From the NCBI RefSeq assembly GCF_900113245.1, contig NZ_FOOQ01000007.1, positions 1 to 64,000 of the forward strand: 64,000 nt of DNA, in the 5' to 3' direction. Under the pieces are notes generated by a model. The model worked only from the letters and a program-made list of their open reading frames with translations, was not told the DNA's origin and made no database searches. The translations under genes and the position numbers were made by a program. Below are positions 31,769 through 40,430 of this stretch, piece after piece. This DNA is from Halopelagius inordinatus (GTDB lineage: Archaea > Halobacteriota > Halobacteria > Halobacteriales > Haloferacaceae). Each line of letters begins with the position of its first letter. Within the stretch, counting starts at the first letter, position 1.

Positions 31769-32770
31769 ATGAATCTCATTCCATTGGTCCTGGGTATCGT
31801 CTTCCTCGTCGTCGCGGTCGGTGACCTCCTCTGGACGACGCTTTGGGTAGAGGGTGGAGCAGGCCCCTTGACATCCCGAGTGATGGAGGGGGCGTGGCGA
31901 ACGATTCGAAAGCTCGGCGGTCGGCGCTCTCGAGTTCTAACCCTCGCCGGCCCTGTCACTCTCCTCCTCGGTCTAACGGTATGGATCGGACTCCTTTGGT
32001 CGGGATGGGCCCTTGTCTTCGCGGGGGCCGAGAATTCGCTCATCGACACTCGGGACCCCGGTCCTATCTCCTGGGTCGAGCGCTTCTACTTCGCCGGCTA
32101 CTCGTTATTCACAATGGGGAATGGGGACTTCACGCCGAAAGACGGCATCTGGCAGATCGTGACTAGTCTCACGACTGCAAGCGGGATGCTCTTTGTCACG
32201 CTGATCGTCAGCTACGTGATCTCTGTCCTCGAGGCCGTCACGCAAAAACGGGCGTTCGCCAGCAACGTCAGTGGCCTGGGACAGCGAGGTGAGGCGATCG
32301 TTCGGACCGCGTGGGATGGTGAGCGGTTCCAGGGTCTCGAACTGCCATTGAACTCGTTCACGAGCGAGATCAACGAACTCACGACGAACCACCAGGCCTA
32401 CCCAGTCTTACACTACTTCTACACCGACCAGCGTGAGTACGCCACCGTCCTCAGTATCGTCGCCCTCGATGAGGCCTTGACACTCCTGCGATTCGGCGTG
32501 CCGGAGGACGAGCGGCCGAGTAAAGCCATCCTCGAAAACGCCCGTGCAAGCGTTGGGAATTACCTCGAATTGGTCACGTCGTCGTTCGGTCATACCGCCG
32601 CGCAGACGCCGCCTTCTCCCGATCTCGATATTGTTCGTGAAGCAGATGTCCCAACAGTCTCTGACGAAATGTTTTCCCAGTCACTTAGCGAGTCGGAGAA
32701 ACGGCGAAAGGGATTGCTTGGGCTCGTAGAGGCCGATGCTCGTGACTGGCCCATCTCGGACGGGGAATGA
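31769..32770 (+). CDS. Two-pore-helix ion channel-like protein
   Basis: A 333-residue protein with an N-terminal membrane segment (residues 3-25), a second near 55-80, a pore loop and a third near 130-160. The filter-like sequence is SLFTMGNGDFTPKDGIW; potassium channels read TVGYGD, so TMGNGD keeps the outer T, G, G and D but changes two positions. The 170-residue C-terminal part is cytoplasmic and helical without RCK motifs. Haloarchaeal relatives exist with a similar filter. An ion channel is probable; selectivity is open. Confidence 0.65.
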   Translation: MNLIPLVLGIVFLVVAVGDLLWTTLWVEGGAGPLTSRVMEGAWRTIRKLGGRRSRVLTLAGPVTLLLGLTVWIGLLWSGWALVFAGAENSLIDTRDPGPISWVERFYFAGYSLFTMGNGDFTPKDGIWQIVTSLTTASGMLFVTLIVSYVISVLEAVTQKRAFASNVSGLGQRGEAIVRTAWDGERFQGLELPLNSFTSEINELTTNHQAYPVLHYFYTDQREYATVLSIVALDEALTLLRFGVPEDERPSKAILENARASVGNYLELVTSSFGHTAAQTPPSPDLDIVREADVPTVSDEMFSQSLSESEKRRKGLLGLVEADARDWPISDGE

Positions 32771-32835
32771 CTGACACCAAACACTGGTCCCTCCATGGGT
32801 CTCATCAAGCGGAACACCGTCGTGTTTCCGTGAAT

Positions 32836-33722
32836 TCACGCTGCTCCAGAGCGTTCGTAGTGGTAGAGATAGGTCTGGGCGTACCCAGCGTACTTTCCGA
32901 ATCGATCCCGGAATGCAGTGGCCGTCGTCTCGTAGGAATCTCCTGCGATATCAGGGAAGTAGCGTTCGATGAACCGACGCGTCCACGTATCTATCGGCAC
33001 AGCCTCCAAGTGACCGAGTGCGAACAGCGAGACGCAATCGGCGATCTTCGGACCGACTCCCGCGAAGGACTGGAGTTTCCCGTGAGCGTCGGAGTACGAG
33101 ACGTCCTGAAAGTCGTCCGCGGTCAACTCGCCGGACGAAACCATTCGCGCCGCTCCACTACGTAGGGCGCCCGGAATCCGAGACCGAGCTGGCGGAGATC
33201 TGTTTCCGATGCCGTCTCGAGTTGTTCGGGCCGTGGGAAGGCATGATAGGTGGACCCCTCGTCAGTAACGGTGTCTCCGAGCTCCCGTGCGAGGTGCGTG
33301 GTGAGGTCATGAATCCGGTCGACGGTCGTCCGAGCCGAACAGATGAACGAAACCAGACATGGGAAGAACGGATCGCTGACGACTCGGAGCCCGGGAAACG
33401 CTCGTCGGGCCGCATACAGCGGTGAGTCGTCGGGGAAGGTGGCGAAGATGTCGTCAAGATCGTCGTTAAGCCGGAGCCTCTCGTGGAGTGTGTCGACGGC
33501 GTCCGTCGTGGCTCGCCATTCCAACTGCCCGGATTGCTGGCGGACGAAGACGGCGTCGTCTCCTGTGACCGTGTAGTACCACCAGTCACTCCCATGCGGC
33601 GTGGCTTCCTCGTACATTCGTCCGTCGGTCCGTCGCCACAGAAACGACTGAGCGCTTTCGAGCGTCGACTGAAGGTCGATATTGCTTGCAACGTCCGAAA
33701 CCCGGATGGTACCCGAGTTCAT
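32836..33722 (-). pseudogene. Frameshifted OGG-type DNA glycosylase
   Basis: Two overlapping frames encode one glycosylase. The 5' part (33722 to about 33165) gives the OGG N-terminal domain and helices, ending at LGLGFRAPYVVE. The 3' part resumes in the next frame near 33160 with GAARMVSSGEL and runs to 32836. The 3' part includes the helix-hairpin-helix FAGVGPKIADCVSLFALG with the catalytic Lys and VPIDTWTRRF with the catalytic Asp. A single-base indel near 33160 explains everything. Intact, it would excise 8-oxoguanine. It may be a true pseudogene or a sequencing error. Confidence 0.8.
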
Positions 33723-33789
33723 GGATCTGGCTCGAAAGACAACGATTTGGCGGTGCGTTCTCTACGAGGTGAGACTGCGTCCACACCTC

Positions 33790-34092
33790 TCACGTTACTT
33801 CTCGAACGTCAGTCGTTTCCATCGCCTCGTCACTCCTCTCACGCTGTACCCGGAGTCGAATCCCACTCTGGGTATCACTCGCTTCGACCTCGTCGACCAC
33901 TTTCGGTGTCGCCTCCGAATCCAGCACGGTTAGTCGGTCGTCTTCGGTCACGATGCCGTACCCACTTTCGATACAATGGCCCATCAGGGCGCACTCTCGC
34001 GTGTGAGTCCGGGCCTTCTCGAGGAGTTCGCCGCGGGAGTTCTTCCGGATACACCCGACGTCGATGACGTATCCTTCGAGCGTTTCAGACAT
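33790..34092 (-). CDS. Small cysteine-containing protein, unknown
   Basis: A 100-residue protein. The core pattern is YVIDVGCIRKNSRGELLEKA, then HTRECALMGHCIESGYGIV and a strand DDRLTVLDSEAT. The three cysteines and the HTRECALMGHC block look like a metal or thiol site. Similar small proteins follow halocyanin or oxidoreductase genes, which fits the decaying halocyanin just downstream on the other strand. No signal peptide or membrane segment is seen. Confidence 0.5.
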   Translation of the reverse strand: MSETLEGYVIDVGCIRKNSRGELLEKARTHTRECALMGHCIESGYGIVTEDDRLTVLDSEATPKVVDEVEASDTQSGIRLRVQRERSDEAMETTDVREVT

Positions 34093-34285
34093 GGTGGCCC
34101 CTCTAGGGACTCCACTCCTTTGTGTGTTCGGTCGTCGCCAGTCGTTGCTCCAGCGGGAGGCTGTCCGCCGGACAGCTCAGTACAGGCCTGCCGTCAAATC
34201 AGAAACCGTGGTAGGGACACTCCCAATACTGCTCATCGCTGCCCCGGAGATGACAGTTCATACTGCTGAACCGCGTTTCTCCCGT

Positions 34286-34594
34286 ATGGGACGAGCCACC
34301 GTCGAGATGGACGACTGAGCGTTCGATCCCGTTCGAAAGCAGGTCCCAACGGGGACCACGGTCGTCTGGAAAAACACTGGGTCAGCCGACCACGTAGTTG
34401 ATAGCGTCCAGTTTCACGACATTGCAGACCAGTGGCAGTTCCGGACCCAGGCCCTCCGCTCCGGCGATAGTGCCGTCTACACGTTCGACCAAGAGGGGAT
34501 CTACGAGTACTACTGCGGACTCCAAGGAGAGACCATGTGTGGAGTGATCCTCGTCGGCGACGTCTCGCTGCCCGAGTCACTTCCTTGCGAGTGA
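34286..34594 (+). pseudogene. Decayed halocyanin with in-frame TGA
   Basis: From ATG 34286 the frame reads GRATVEMDD, then TGA at 34316-34318. It continues with AFDPVRKQVPTGTTVVWKNT, SADHVVDS and GIYEYYCGLQGETMCGV to a TGA at 34592. This is a halocyanin (blue copper) domain. The ligand Cys is kept, but the His expected three or so residues later is Gln (CGLQGE). There is no Tat signal at the front. With a nonsense codon and a lost ligand, it is most simply a pseudogene. Confidence 0.7.
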
Positions 34595-34768
34595 CAGCCT
34601 GAGACGAGCCGGCGTGGCCCCGCCGGAGGGAACTCGCACACTGAGGAGTTACTCGCAGCGTCCATCGGGCTCAGCGCCAGGAATTACTCTGTAAGCGTAC
34701 GCGGTCCGGAGTTCTACGAGCCCCGGATGGGTTCGTGTCGACGATCCGAAGCCACCGAACCGTCTCGA

Positions 34769-35047
34769 CTATCGTTCGAGCAGGTCAGAGGCCTTCTCAC
34801 GCAACTCACGATCCGATAGCTCTCCCTCGGAGAGGTCACGGAGCGTCGAATCACACTGTGGTGTCGCCAGGGCCTCGAGCGCTTGGTGACGAAACCGTTC
34901 GTCAAGACTCTCCGTTTGGACGAGGTCCGCCAGCTCGTCGCACTCGTTCGCCTGTTTGAGCGCGTGGATCGCGTCTTTCCGATCTTCGTCACTCGCCGAC
35001 GAGTTGGTCGCGAGTTCGACGCACTCTGTCGGTGTCCGTGAGCTCAT
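34769..35047 (-). CDS. Small HEAT-like helical protein
   Basis: A 92-residue, entirely helical protein with repeated helix pairs (EDRKDAIHALKQANECDELA, ERFRHQALEALATPQCD), similar to two HEAT or armadillo units. Such small proteins act as protein-binding adaptors. It stands alone between decayed genes. No further function can be assigned. Confidence 0.55.
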   Translation of the reverse strand: MSSRTPTECVELATNSSASDEDRKDAIHALKQANECDELADLVQTESLDERFRHQALEALATPQCDSTLRDLSEGELSDRELREKASDLLER

Positions 35048-35099
35048 AGGTTTCGTTGGTCTTCCAAACGGATAATCCTAAATCCAAACCGTGCTTTTC

Positions 35100-35330
35100 T
35101 CACTGGCCACCGTGATGCGTTATTACATCGTCGACTGTCGAAGCACCATGGTCATGCAGACGATATTTGACGTCGTCGACGTGTGCATCGGACAGTCCGA
35201 CAGCAATGCGTGGTCCCGTGGGTTCGAGAACTTCTTTGAGGATTCCCCAGATGCTCCAATGAAGCCGCCCACGGCGGTGCTGACGGTGAATCCAGAGGTG
35301 ATGAGGGCGAGACAACCCGTGGATATAAGC
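35100..35330 (-). pseudogene. Frameshifted remnant of a glycine-zipper membrane protein
   Basis: One frame gives ITSGFTVSTAVGGFIGASGE and KKFSNPRD. The next frame continues with GPRIAVGLSDAHVDDVKYRL and STVDDVITHHGG. Together they match the C-terminal half of the intact gene at 35453-35962 (GLGLGAAIGGFIGGVIG, KPRVAVTVPD, TTVEGAVTHHEH). The N-terminal half is gone. It is a decayed paralogue lying 120 bases downstream of the intact copy. Confidence 0.65.
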
Positions 35331-35452
35331 CGACAAGAGACTACTCTCTCAAATCGTCCAGTATCTGGTGAGACAAGTCCAAAGTTGCAATATGCAGGAT
35401 TATCGTTGAGCGAATGCCAATAAATCGGTGTATGTGGATAGCGATCGGATAG

Positions 35453-35962
35453 CTAGCCAGAGGACGTCTCCGACTCTGTGACCTCCATTCGTTGTGGATG
35501 TTCGTGATGAGTTACAGCGCCCTCGACTGTCGTTGCCCCGAGTGAGCGGAGAAGCGACTCCACCTCACCCGTTCGGTGATCTGGAACAGTAACAGCAACT
35601 CGCGGCTTATCCAGCTCAGGAGTCCGTCGAACTACCCCAATTACTCCACCAATAAATCCACCAATCGCTGCACCAAGACCAAATCCAAGAAAGATGAGTT
35701 CGTATCGTCCAGCAGTCATAATCGGGCTCAGACGGGGGATCGAGAAGATATGCTCATTCCAGGCGAACAAGAGTATAGCACCGATCAGGCCACCGATAAG
35801 GCCGCCCCATAGAAGCCCTCGGCCTTCGGGCATCTTCGTCGACGGATCGAAGAAGGGATTGTCGATACTCGGTTCCCTTGATTCCAGATCTTCCTCGCGG
35901 AGAGCCTGTCTGGCCTCCCCAGCTTCGTCCGCGTTCTCGAAGGCCGCGACGATCCGTTTCAT
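35453..35962 (-). CDS. Glycine-zipper membrane protein
   Basis: A 169-residue protein: a soluble N-terminal part with MKRIVAAFENADEAGEARQA (ferredoxin-like fold of general stress proteins). Two Gly-rich membrane segments follow (LLWGGLIGGLIGAILLFAW and LIFLGFGLGAAIGGFIGG). The C-terminal domain has KPRVAVTVPDHRTGEVESLL. It overlaps the stop of the upstream cell-wall-binding-repeat gene by 4 bases (35959-35962), so it is translated with it. Function is unknown; the fold suggests a stress or membrane-integrity role. Confidence 0.65.
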   Translation of the reverse strand: MKRIVAAFENADEAGEARQALREEDLESREPSIDNPFFDPSTKMPEGRGLLWGGLIGGLIGAILLFAWNEHIFSIPRLSPIMTAGRYELIFLGFGLGAAIGGFIGGVIGVVRRTPELDKPRVAVTVPDHRTGEVESLLRSLGATTVEGAVTHHEHPQRMEVTESETSSG

Positions 35963-37194
35963 TGTCCACCTACGGGTTCTTGGAGCATTGCGTGGAGTTG
36001 TGCCTGGACTCGCTGACTGATCTGCTCAGTGTCGCCAACAATCCAGCCGTGGTTGTATTTCCGGTCGTACGGTGCGGCCTCGTGTGGTCGCGTGAGATTG
36101 GTTAGATAGTTCCCGACCGTTTCCGGGATTGTGTCCTGCCGGACGTGGAGCATCGGGCCGTGTTTCCCTCTGTGGCTTTCGACGCTTGCTGGGAGTGCTG
36201 TCTGCCAGTTCTCGGGGTTCGTGAAGATGAAGTTGTGGCCGGATTCGGCGATGCCCCAGCCGAGGTTCCGGGGCCACTCGCCGAAGATCCAACCCTGATT
36301 TCGACCGATGTCCTTGTAGCCAGCAAAGCCGACGCTGACCTTGTACGGATTGGAGCCCTGCGGGATCCGCTGAACGTGTCCGAACCGTCCGAGTTCGCGG
36401 GCTACTCGAGAACTGATTTTACTCTCGTCACCGAAGAGGTACATGTACGCTTCGTCGAACCGAGCCTCAAGCTGGCGCTGCGTGACTTCAGGGATGCGAT
36501 CGCTGTCGACGTAGAGGAAGCCGTCACCGCCGTGAGCGTTCCAGGATTGGGCTGGGATTGCAGTTTGGGCGTTTTCAATGTCTGCAATGAAGGCTGTGTC
36601 TCGGTGGTTCGCGTGGATCGTGCTGAGGTACTGGTCAACGTTCGCCGCAACCTCTGCGGGTGAATCTCCGCCGATCCGGTTCGTCTTCAGGCCCATCTGT
36701 TTGACCGTTTCCTCGACATCGCGGCTGATGTACCGTTCACCGCCCACGATGTATACCTGGACGTCGCCATCGACGTGGACGCCTTCGGGGTGGAGTCGTT
36801 CGATCTCCTCTCGTGTCGCATCAGGTAGTGAGTCCTGCGCTGTCAGGAGGACAGCACCATCTATCGGATGGTGGATAACGGCCACGCCCGGGAGCGCTGC
36901 GGCGAGGTTGCTGTCGTTGATGAGGATCGCAGCTCCTGGTCGAGTGTGGTCGTTAATGGCCTGGTAGACGTTCTGTGTGAACGCCGTCGCCGTCTCGTAG
37001 TCGTTCGCGCCGGCGAGTCTGGTCGTCATAGTCGTAACAGTTTCGTCGTCGAAGTCGGCAGACTCTGGCCCTCGGTGTGGACCCTGGCTGGACGAACTCA
37101 CCTCTCGGTAGGTTAGCGCGGCACCGCCGAGGGTCGCCCCGGCCGGCAGTGCAGCGAGGTCGCGCAGGAACTTCCGGCGACTACGGTCGCTCAT
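35959..37194 (-). CDS. Tat-exported cell-wall-binding-repeat-like protein
   Basis: A 411-residue exported protein with Tat signal (RSRRKFLRDLAALPAGATLG). The mature part contains repeats of the CWB2 type: a strand-loop-helix unit around GAAILINDSNLAAALPGVAV, VQVYIVGGERYISRDVEETV, TAFIADIENAQTAIPAQSWN and EAYMYLFGDESKISS. CWB2 modules anchor proteins to cell envelope polymers in bacteria. Its start overlaps the stop of the DUF4396 fusion upstream by 4 bases, and it shares related repeats with it, so the two probably form a complex outside the membrane. Confidence 0.7.
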   Translation of the reverse strand: MSDRSRRKFLRDLAALPAGATLGGAALTYREVSSSSQGPHRGPESADFDDETVTTMTTRLAGANDYETATAFTQNVYQAINDHTRPGAAILINDSNLAAALPGVAVIHHPIDGAVLLTAQDSLPDATREEIERLHPEGVHVDGDVQVYIVGGERYISRDVEETVKQMGLKTNRIGGDSPAEVAANVDQYLSTIHANHRDTAFIADIENAQTAIPAQSWNAHGGDGFLYVDSDRIPEVTQRQLEARFDEAYMYLFGDESKISSRVARELGRFGHVQRIPQGSNPYKVSVGFAGYKDIGRNQGWIFGEWPRNLGWGIAESGHNFIFTNPENWQTALPASVESHRGKHGPMLHVRQDTIPETVGNYLTNLTRPHEAAPYDRKYNHGWIVGDTEQISQRVQAQLHAMLQEPVGGQ

Positions 37195-38978
37195 AGTGCA
37201 CCACCCGGTTTGAGGTTCTTTCGGACGAGTAGGCCGTTCACCGGCCAGGCGATGACGAACCCGACGAGGGTGGCGAACGTCATCACGCCGAACCAGAGGA
37301 TGTTATCGTCCCCCGGCATCATCGGGAGGTTGAGCATCATCAGTACCCACATACCACCCATCATGCCGACGGAAACGCTGGTCATACTCACCGCAACGAT
37401 CTTTGCGCCTTTCTTCGCTGCCGCACTCGTGTCGAGGGCCTGTGTATCCTTGAGCATGGGTATGTGGAAGACGAGCCAGGAGACGAGGAACGCGACGACG
37501 TACACGATGGCGATGAGGACCGTCATCGCGTTGCCGAGCCAGAATAGCGGGCCGTTGAGGACGAACATCGGGATTCCGAAGTAATTGAGCAGGAACCCGG
37601 TCGCGATCATGGTACTGCCTGCAAATCCGATGCCAATCGCGGTCGCCGTCGCCGCTCGTAGCCAGTACGGTCGTAAGACGCGTGGACCTTGCTCTGTGCT
37701 AACGATCTGACGTCCCCGATAGGAGAGCCAGTACAGCGCCAATCCGAACGGGCCCAGTACTAGGGTAAAGAGTGACCAGGCCATCGTCGTCCAGTCGTTC
37801 ATCTCCGGGAGTCGCTGGCGGGTATGAGCGAAGACGAACGACGCGCCGAGAAGACTGAACGCGACCCAAATAGCCGCGAGGGACTCTAAGGGGCTCAGCC
37901 CGGCACCTTGGTGACGATACTGCGTAATCTCGACGGCATAGTCGAGTCGTCCCTGGGATACCCAGGACACGTCGTCCGTTGGCCCCATAGCGAAGAGATG
38001 ATTGAACGGTCCTTCTGCCGGTGACGAGAACCACGCCGGCTGGCTCTGCCAGGCGTAGTCCTCCGTAACCGCTGGCAGGCTTCCGTCCTCGTGAACGAGC
38101 AGGATTGGCCCTGCCTTCCCCCACTGGAGGTTCGTCGTTGCGACCGCATCCCGAGGTTGACTCGGGTTGACGAGCATGAAGTTGTAGTACCCGACCTTGT
38201 CGCGCTCGTGAATCCCCCAGCCGAAGTCACGCGATTCGTCGCGGAACTCCGCGATCTCAACGGCGTGAGCCTGCGGCGTATCTCCCGACACACGCGTCGA
38301 CTCGACGTTCAGTTCAGAGAGTGCGCTGTCGCTCACGAGATCAGGGGGTGCGAGGACGTAGGCGTGAGAGGCATTCAGGTCCTCGATCGCTTGCTGTGTA
38401 GCGTCCGGGACACCATCCTCGTTCGCATACAGGATCGGATCGCCAGAATAGGCACTCCACGCAGCGGCCGGGAGCGCCCACTGCGGCTCCTCAGCACCCA
38501 CGATGATGACGTTGTTCGGGCTCGTTTGGTCGGACCCGCTCTGCCGGGTAGCGATGGATGCAGCCGCCTCAGCGGGATTGCCGCCGGAGATATTCACTGT
38601 CGATACGTTAGCAGGGGTCGTCGTATTCGAGCTATTCGGGCGGCTTGCGTTTCCGAAGAGCAATACTGCATCCTCACTCTCCCGAAGGGACGACGCTGCG
38701 AGTGCAGCCTGCCAGTCGTTCTCAGGAACCCGAACGACTGTCGAATAGTTCAGGCCGGACTGTGGCGGCCGCGCGGCGCTCGCAGTGAGCTCGCTCTGGC
38801 GTACCGGATCGTCGGCGGGGAACCGGCTGACGTCTTTCGTCTGCATCGTCGAGTACGATTGACTTGGGACGTCACCGTAGTCGAATATCGTGAGCCCAAG
38901 GACGTACACGGGTTGCGTCGCGACGAGGATGGCCACGATGGCGGCGACACCAATTGCGACGACCTTCCAGACATTCAT
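37191..38978 (-). CDS. CWB2-like exodomain fused to DUF4396 membrane domain
   Basis: About 595 residues from ATG 38978 (an upstream in-frame start at 39017 is less likely). Residues 1-30 form a membrane anchor. Residues 40-370 carry CWB2-like units (NNVIIVGAEEPQWALPAAAW, SHAYVLAPPDLVSDSALSEL). Residues 380-595 hold about six membrane segments ending in the DUF4396 signature GMMGGMWVLMMLNLPMMPG and FVIAWPVNGLLVRKNLK. DUF4396 often accompanies copper genes. The Met-rich segments in the membrane could handle Cu(I). A decayed piece of a paralogue lies at 41212-41614. Confidence 0.75.
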   Translation of the reverse strand: MNVWKVVAIGVAAIVAILVATQPVYVLGLTIFDYGDVPSQSYSTMQTKDVSRFPADDPVRQSELTASAARPPQSGLNYSTVVRVPENDWQAALAASSLRESEDAVLLFGNASRPNSSNTTTPANVSTVNISGGNPAEAAASIATRQSGSDQTSPNNVIIVGAEEPQWALPAAAWSAYSGDPILYANEDGVPDATQQAIEDLNASHAYVLAPPDLVSDSALSELNVESTRVSGDTPQAHAVEIAEFRDESRDFGWGIHERDKVGYYNFMLVNPSQPRDAVATTNLQWGKAGPILLVHEDGSLPAVTEDYAWQSQPAWFSSPAEGPFNHLFAMGPTDDVSWVSQGRLDYAVEITQYRHQGAGLSPLESLAAIWVAFSLLGASFVFAHTRQRLPEMNDWTTMAWSLFTLVLGPFGLALYWLSYRGRQIVSTEQGPRVLRPYWLRAATATAIGIGFAGSTMIATGFLLNYFGIPMFVLNGPLFWLGNAMTVLIAIVYVVAFLVSWLVFHIPMLKDTQALDTSAAAKKGAKIVAVSMTSVSVGMMGGMWVLMMLNLPMMPGDDNILWFGVMTFATLVGFVIAWPVNGLLVRKNLKPGGAL

Positions 38979-39071
38979 ACGACTATCCCCTCCATAGCCG
39001 TTGCCCGATACTACCAAACTTCCCGGAACTCTGCTGTTGAATCGTACTGGTATGTGTTTTCATTTTCATAA

Positions 39072-39470
39072 TTATAATTCATCTGTTGGCGTGTGGTGCC
39101 TCGTCTGTTCAATGAGCTGTGCGGCATACGCGCTATAACCAGCAAGTGCCGTCACTAGCACGGCGACGACGACGTCGTTCCACAGGAGGAGACCAGAGAC
39201 ACCGACGAGAAATGGAACGAAGAACAGCCACACGCCGAGTAGGATAAGAATGCCCGCTATCCATTGACTCGGTTTGCCCTGCTCTCGTTCACTAGCGTAA
39301 TTGTGGCCGGCAAGAAGGGAAAGTGCACCACCGACAATTACGTCGTTCCAAGTATCGACCATCGGGGCACCGAGAACAAACGGAGCTGCCATAAGCCAGA
39401 TCCCTAGCCCCCCAAGGGCAACTGCGACCCAGCGAGTTGGGGATACCATACGAAGAATTAGAGAATTCAT
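39072..39470 (-). CDS. SPW-repeat membrane protein
   Basis: About 132 residues from ATG 39470. It has four membrane segments in two SPW repeats: SPTRWVAVALGGLGIWLMAA with a following WNDVIVGG, and SQWIAGILILLGVWLFFVPF with WNDVVVAV. SPW proteins are small membrane proteins of unknown function common near stress and Csp genes. The open frame extends further upstream, but that part overlaps the Csp gene antisense-like in composition and is not used. It lies 16 bases after the Csp gene. Confidence 0.75.
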   Translation of the reverse strand: MNSLILRMVSPTRWVAVALGGLGIWLMAAPFVLGAPMVDTWNDVIVGGALSLLAGHNYASEREQGKPSQWIAGILILLGVWLFFVPFLVGVSGLLLWNDVVVAVLVTALAGYSAYAAQLIEQTRHHTPTDEL

Positions 39471-39486
39471 TTCTGGGTTGGTCCTA

Positions 39487-39834
39487 CTAGGAGGCCATCT
39501 CGCGACAGGTCTCGGCGCAGTCACGAAGCACTTCGGCACAGACCTGACAGTGTTCGGCATCATGGCGTTCGCACTCCTCGGCACACTCCTCACACGCCCC
39601 CGCGCAGGCTTGGGCGAGTTGGGGACTGTAGTTCGAGTTCCGGGCCATGAACCGCGCGTGCATTGCCGTCAGGTCGGCGACATCCCGACAGAGCCGCGCG
39701 CACTTCTCCATGTCCGGGTCGCCCAGACACTCGTCAGCACACCACTCGCAAGCTTGGACGGCTGCGAGGCAATTGTCGATACACTCGGCCATTAGGTCGT
39801 TCTCGCTTACGTGGTCGATTTGGGTTAGCGCCAT
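39487..39834 (-). CDS. Csp-type four-helix-bundle copper storage protein
   Basis: About 115 residues from ATG 39834. It has fifteen cysteines in regular helical spacing (MAECIDNCLAAVQACEWCAD, CAGACEECAEEC, CQVCAEVLRDCAETC). This matches the copper storage protein (Csp/DUF326) family, in which a four-helix bundle holds many Cu(I) ions on Cys pointing inward. It lacks a signal peptide, so it is the cytosolic type. It sits upstream of the SPW and DUF4396 genes on the same strand. A truncated copy is fused into the relic at 41212-41614. Confidence 0.85.
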   Translation of the reverse strand: MALTQIDHVSENDLMAECIDNCLAAVQACEWCADECLGDPDMEKCARLCRDVADLTAMHARFMARNSNYSPQLAQACAGACEECAEECERHDAEHCQVCAEVLRDCAETCREMAS

Positions 39835-40127
39835 CAATCTCAACCACGACGGCATCGGACTTTGTTATTAACTCACCCCGTCTGGACTGGAAACTAGTGA
39901 GACGGCTCAACAGCTGTACCCTCTCGTACGTCTAATAGATGAGATGGAGTGTAACGGTGTATTTCATCCAAGGGAGAACTGCCGATATTAGGGAATACAG
40001 GCGGCAACAGGCCAGTTTAGCGCGTAATCATTCCTTATGTGACTATTAGAGATGCGACCAGTAATTCTCATAAGGTGGTCTTTGGCTCTGCAAATGGACT
40101 AAAGAGGGTCAGGACCGTATTCTACTT

Positions 40128-40430
40128 ATGGTCGATACGCCCGTCCATATCCTGAGTGCGCTCTTTGCAGTGATCACTGCAACAGGAGCTGGGTTTCTCT
40201 CCATCCTCTACTGGCACACACTCCGGGAATCTCCGTTTGGGACGGTTATTGCGTTGCTCACTCTCACAATGTCGGCTATGATTCTGTACCACATTATGCT
40301 ATTTCTCGTTGAACCGAATACCCTGTTCCTCGATACGCTTCAGAGCGCACTCTATACCGTCGTCGCGATCTTCCTCTGGCTTGTGGTCGCAACCCACCAA
40401 CGGATCAAAAATAGTGCAGCAGAGGGGTAA
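40128..40430 (+). CDS. Small membrane protein upstream of a membrane winged-helix protein
   Basis: A 100-residue protein with three membrane segments, about residues 8-26, 38-60 and 70-90. The stop is followed at once by the ATG of the next gene (40431), so the two are translated as a pair. The plan, a small membrane protein beside a winged-helix protein, resembles 46921-47841 but sequence similarity is weak. No family recognised. Confidence 0.55.
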   Translation: MVDTPVHILSALFAVITATGAGFLSILYWHTLRESPFGTVIALLTLTMSAMILYHIMLFLVEPNTLFLDTLQSALYTVVAIFLWLVVATHQRIKNSAAEG

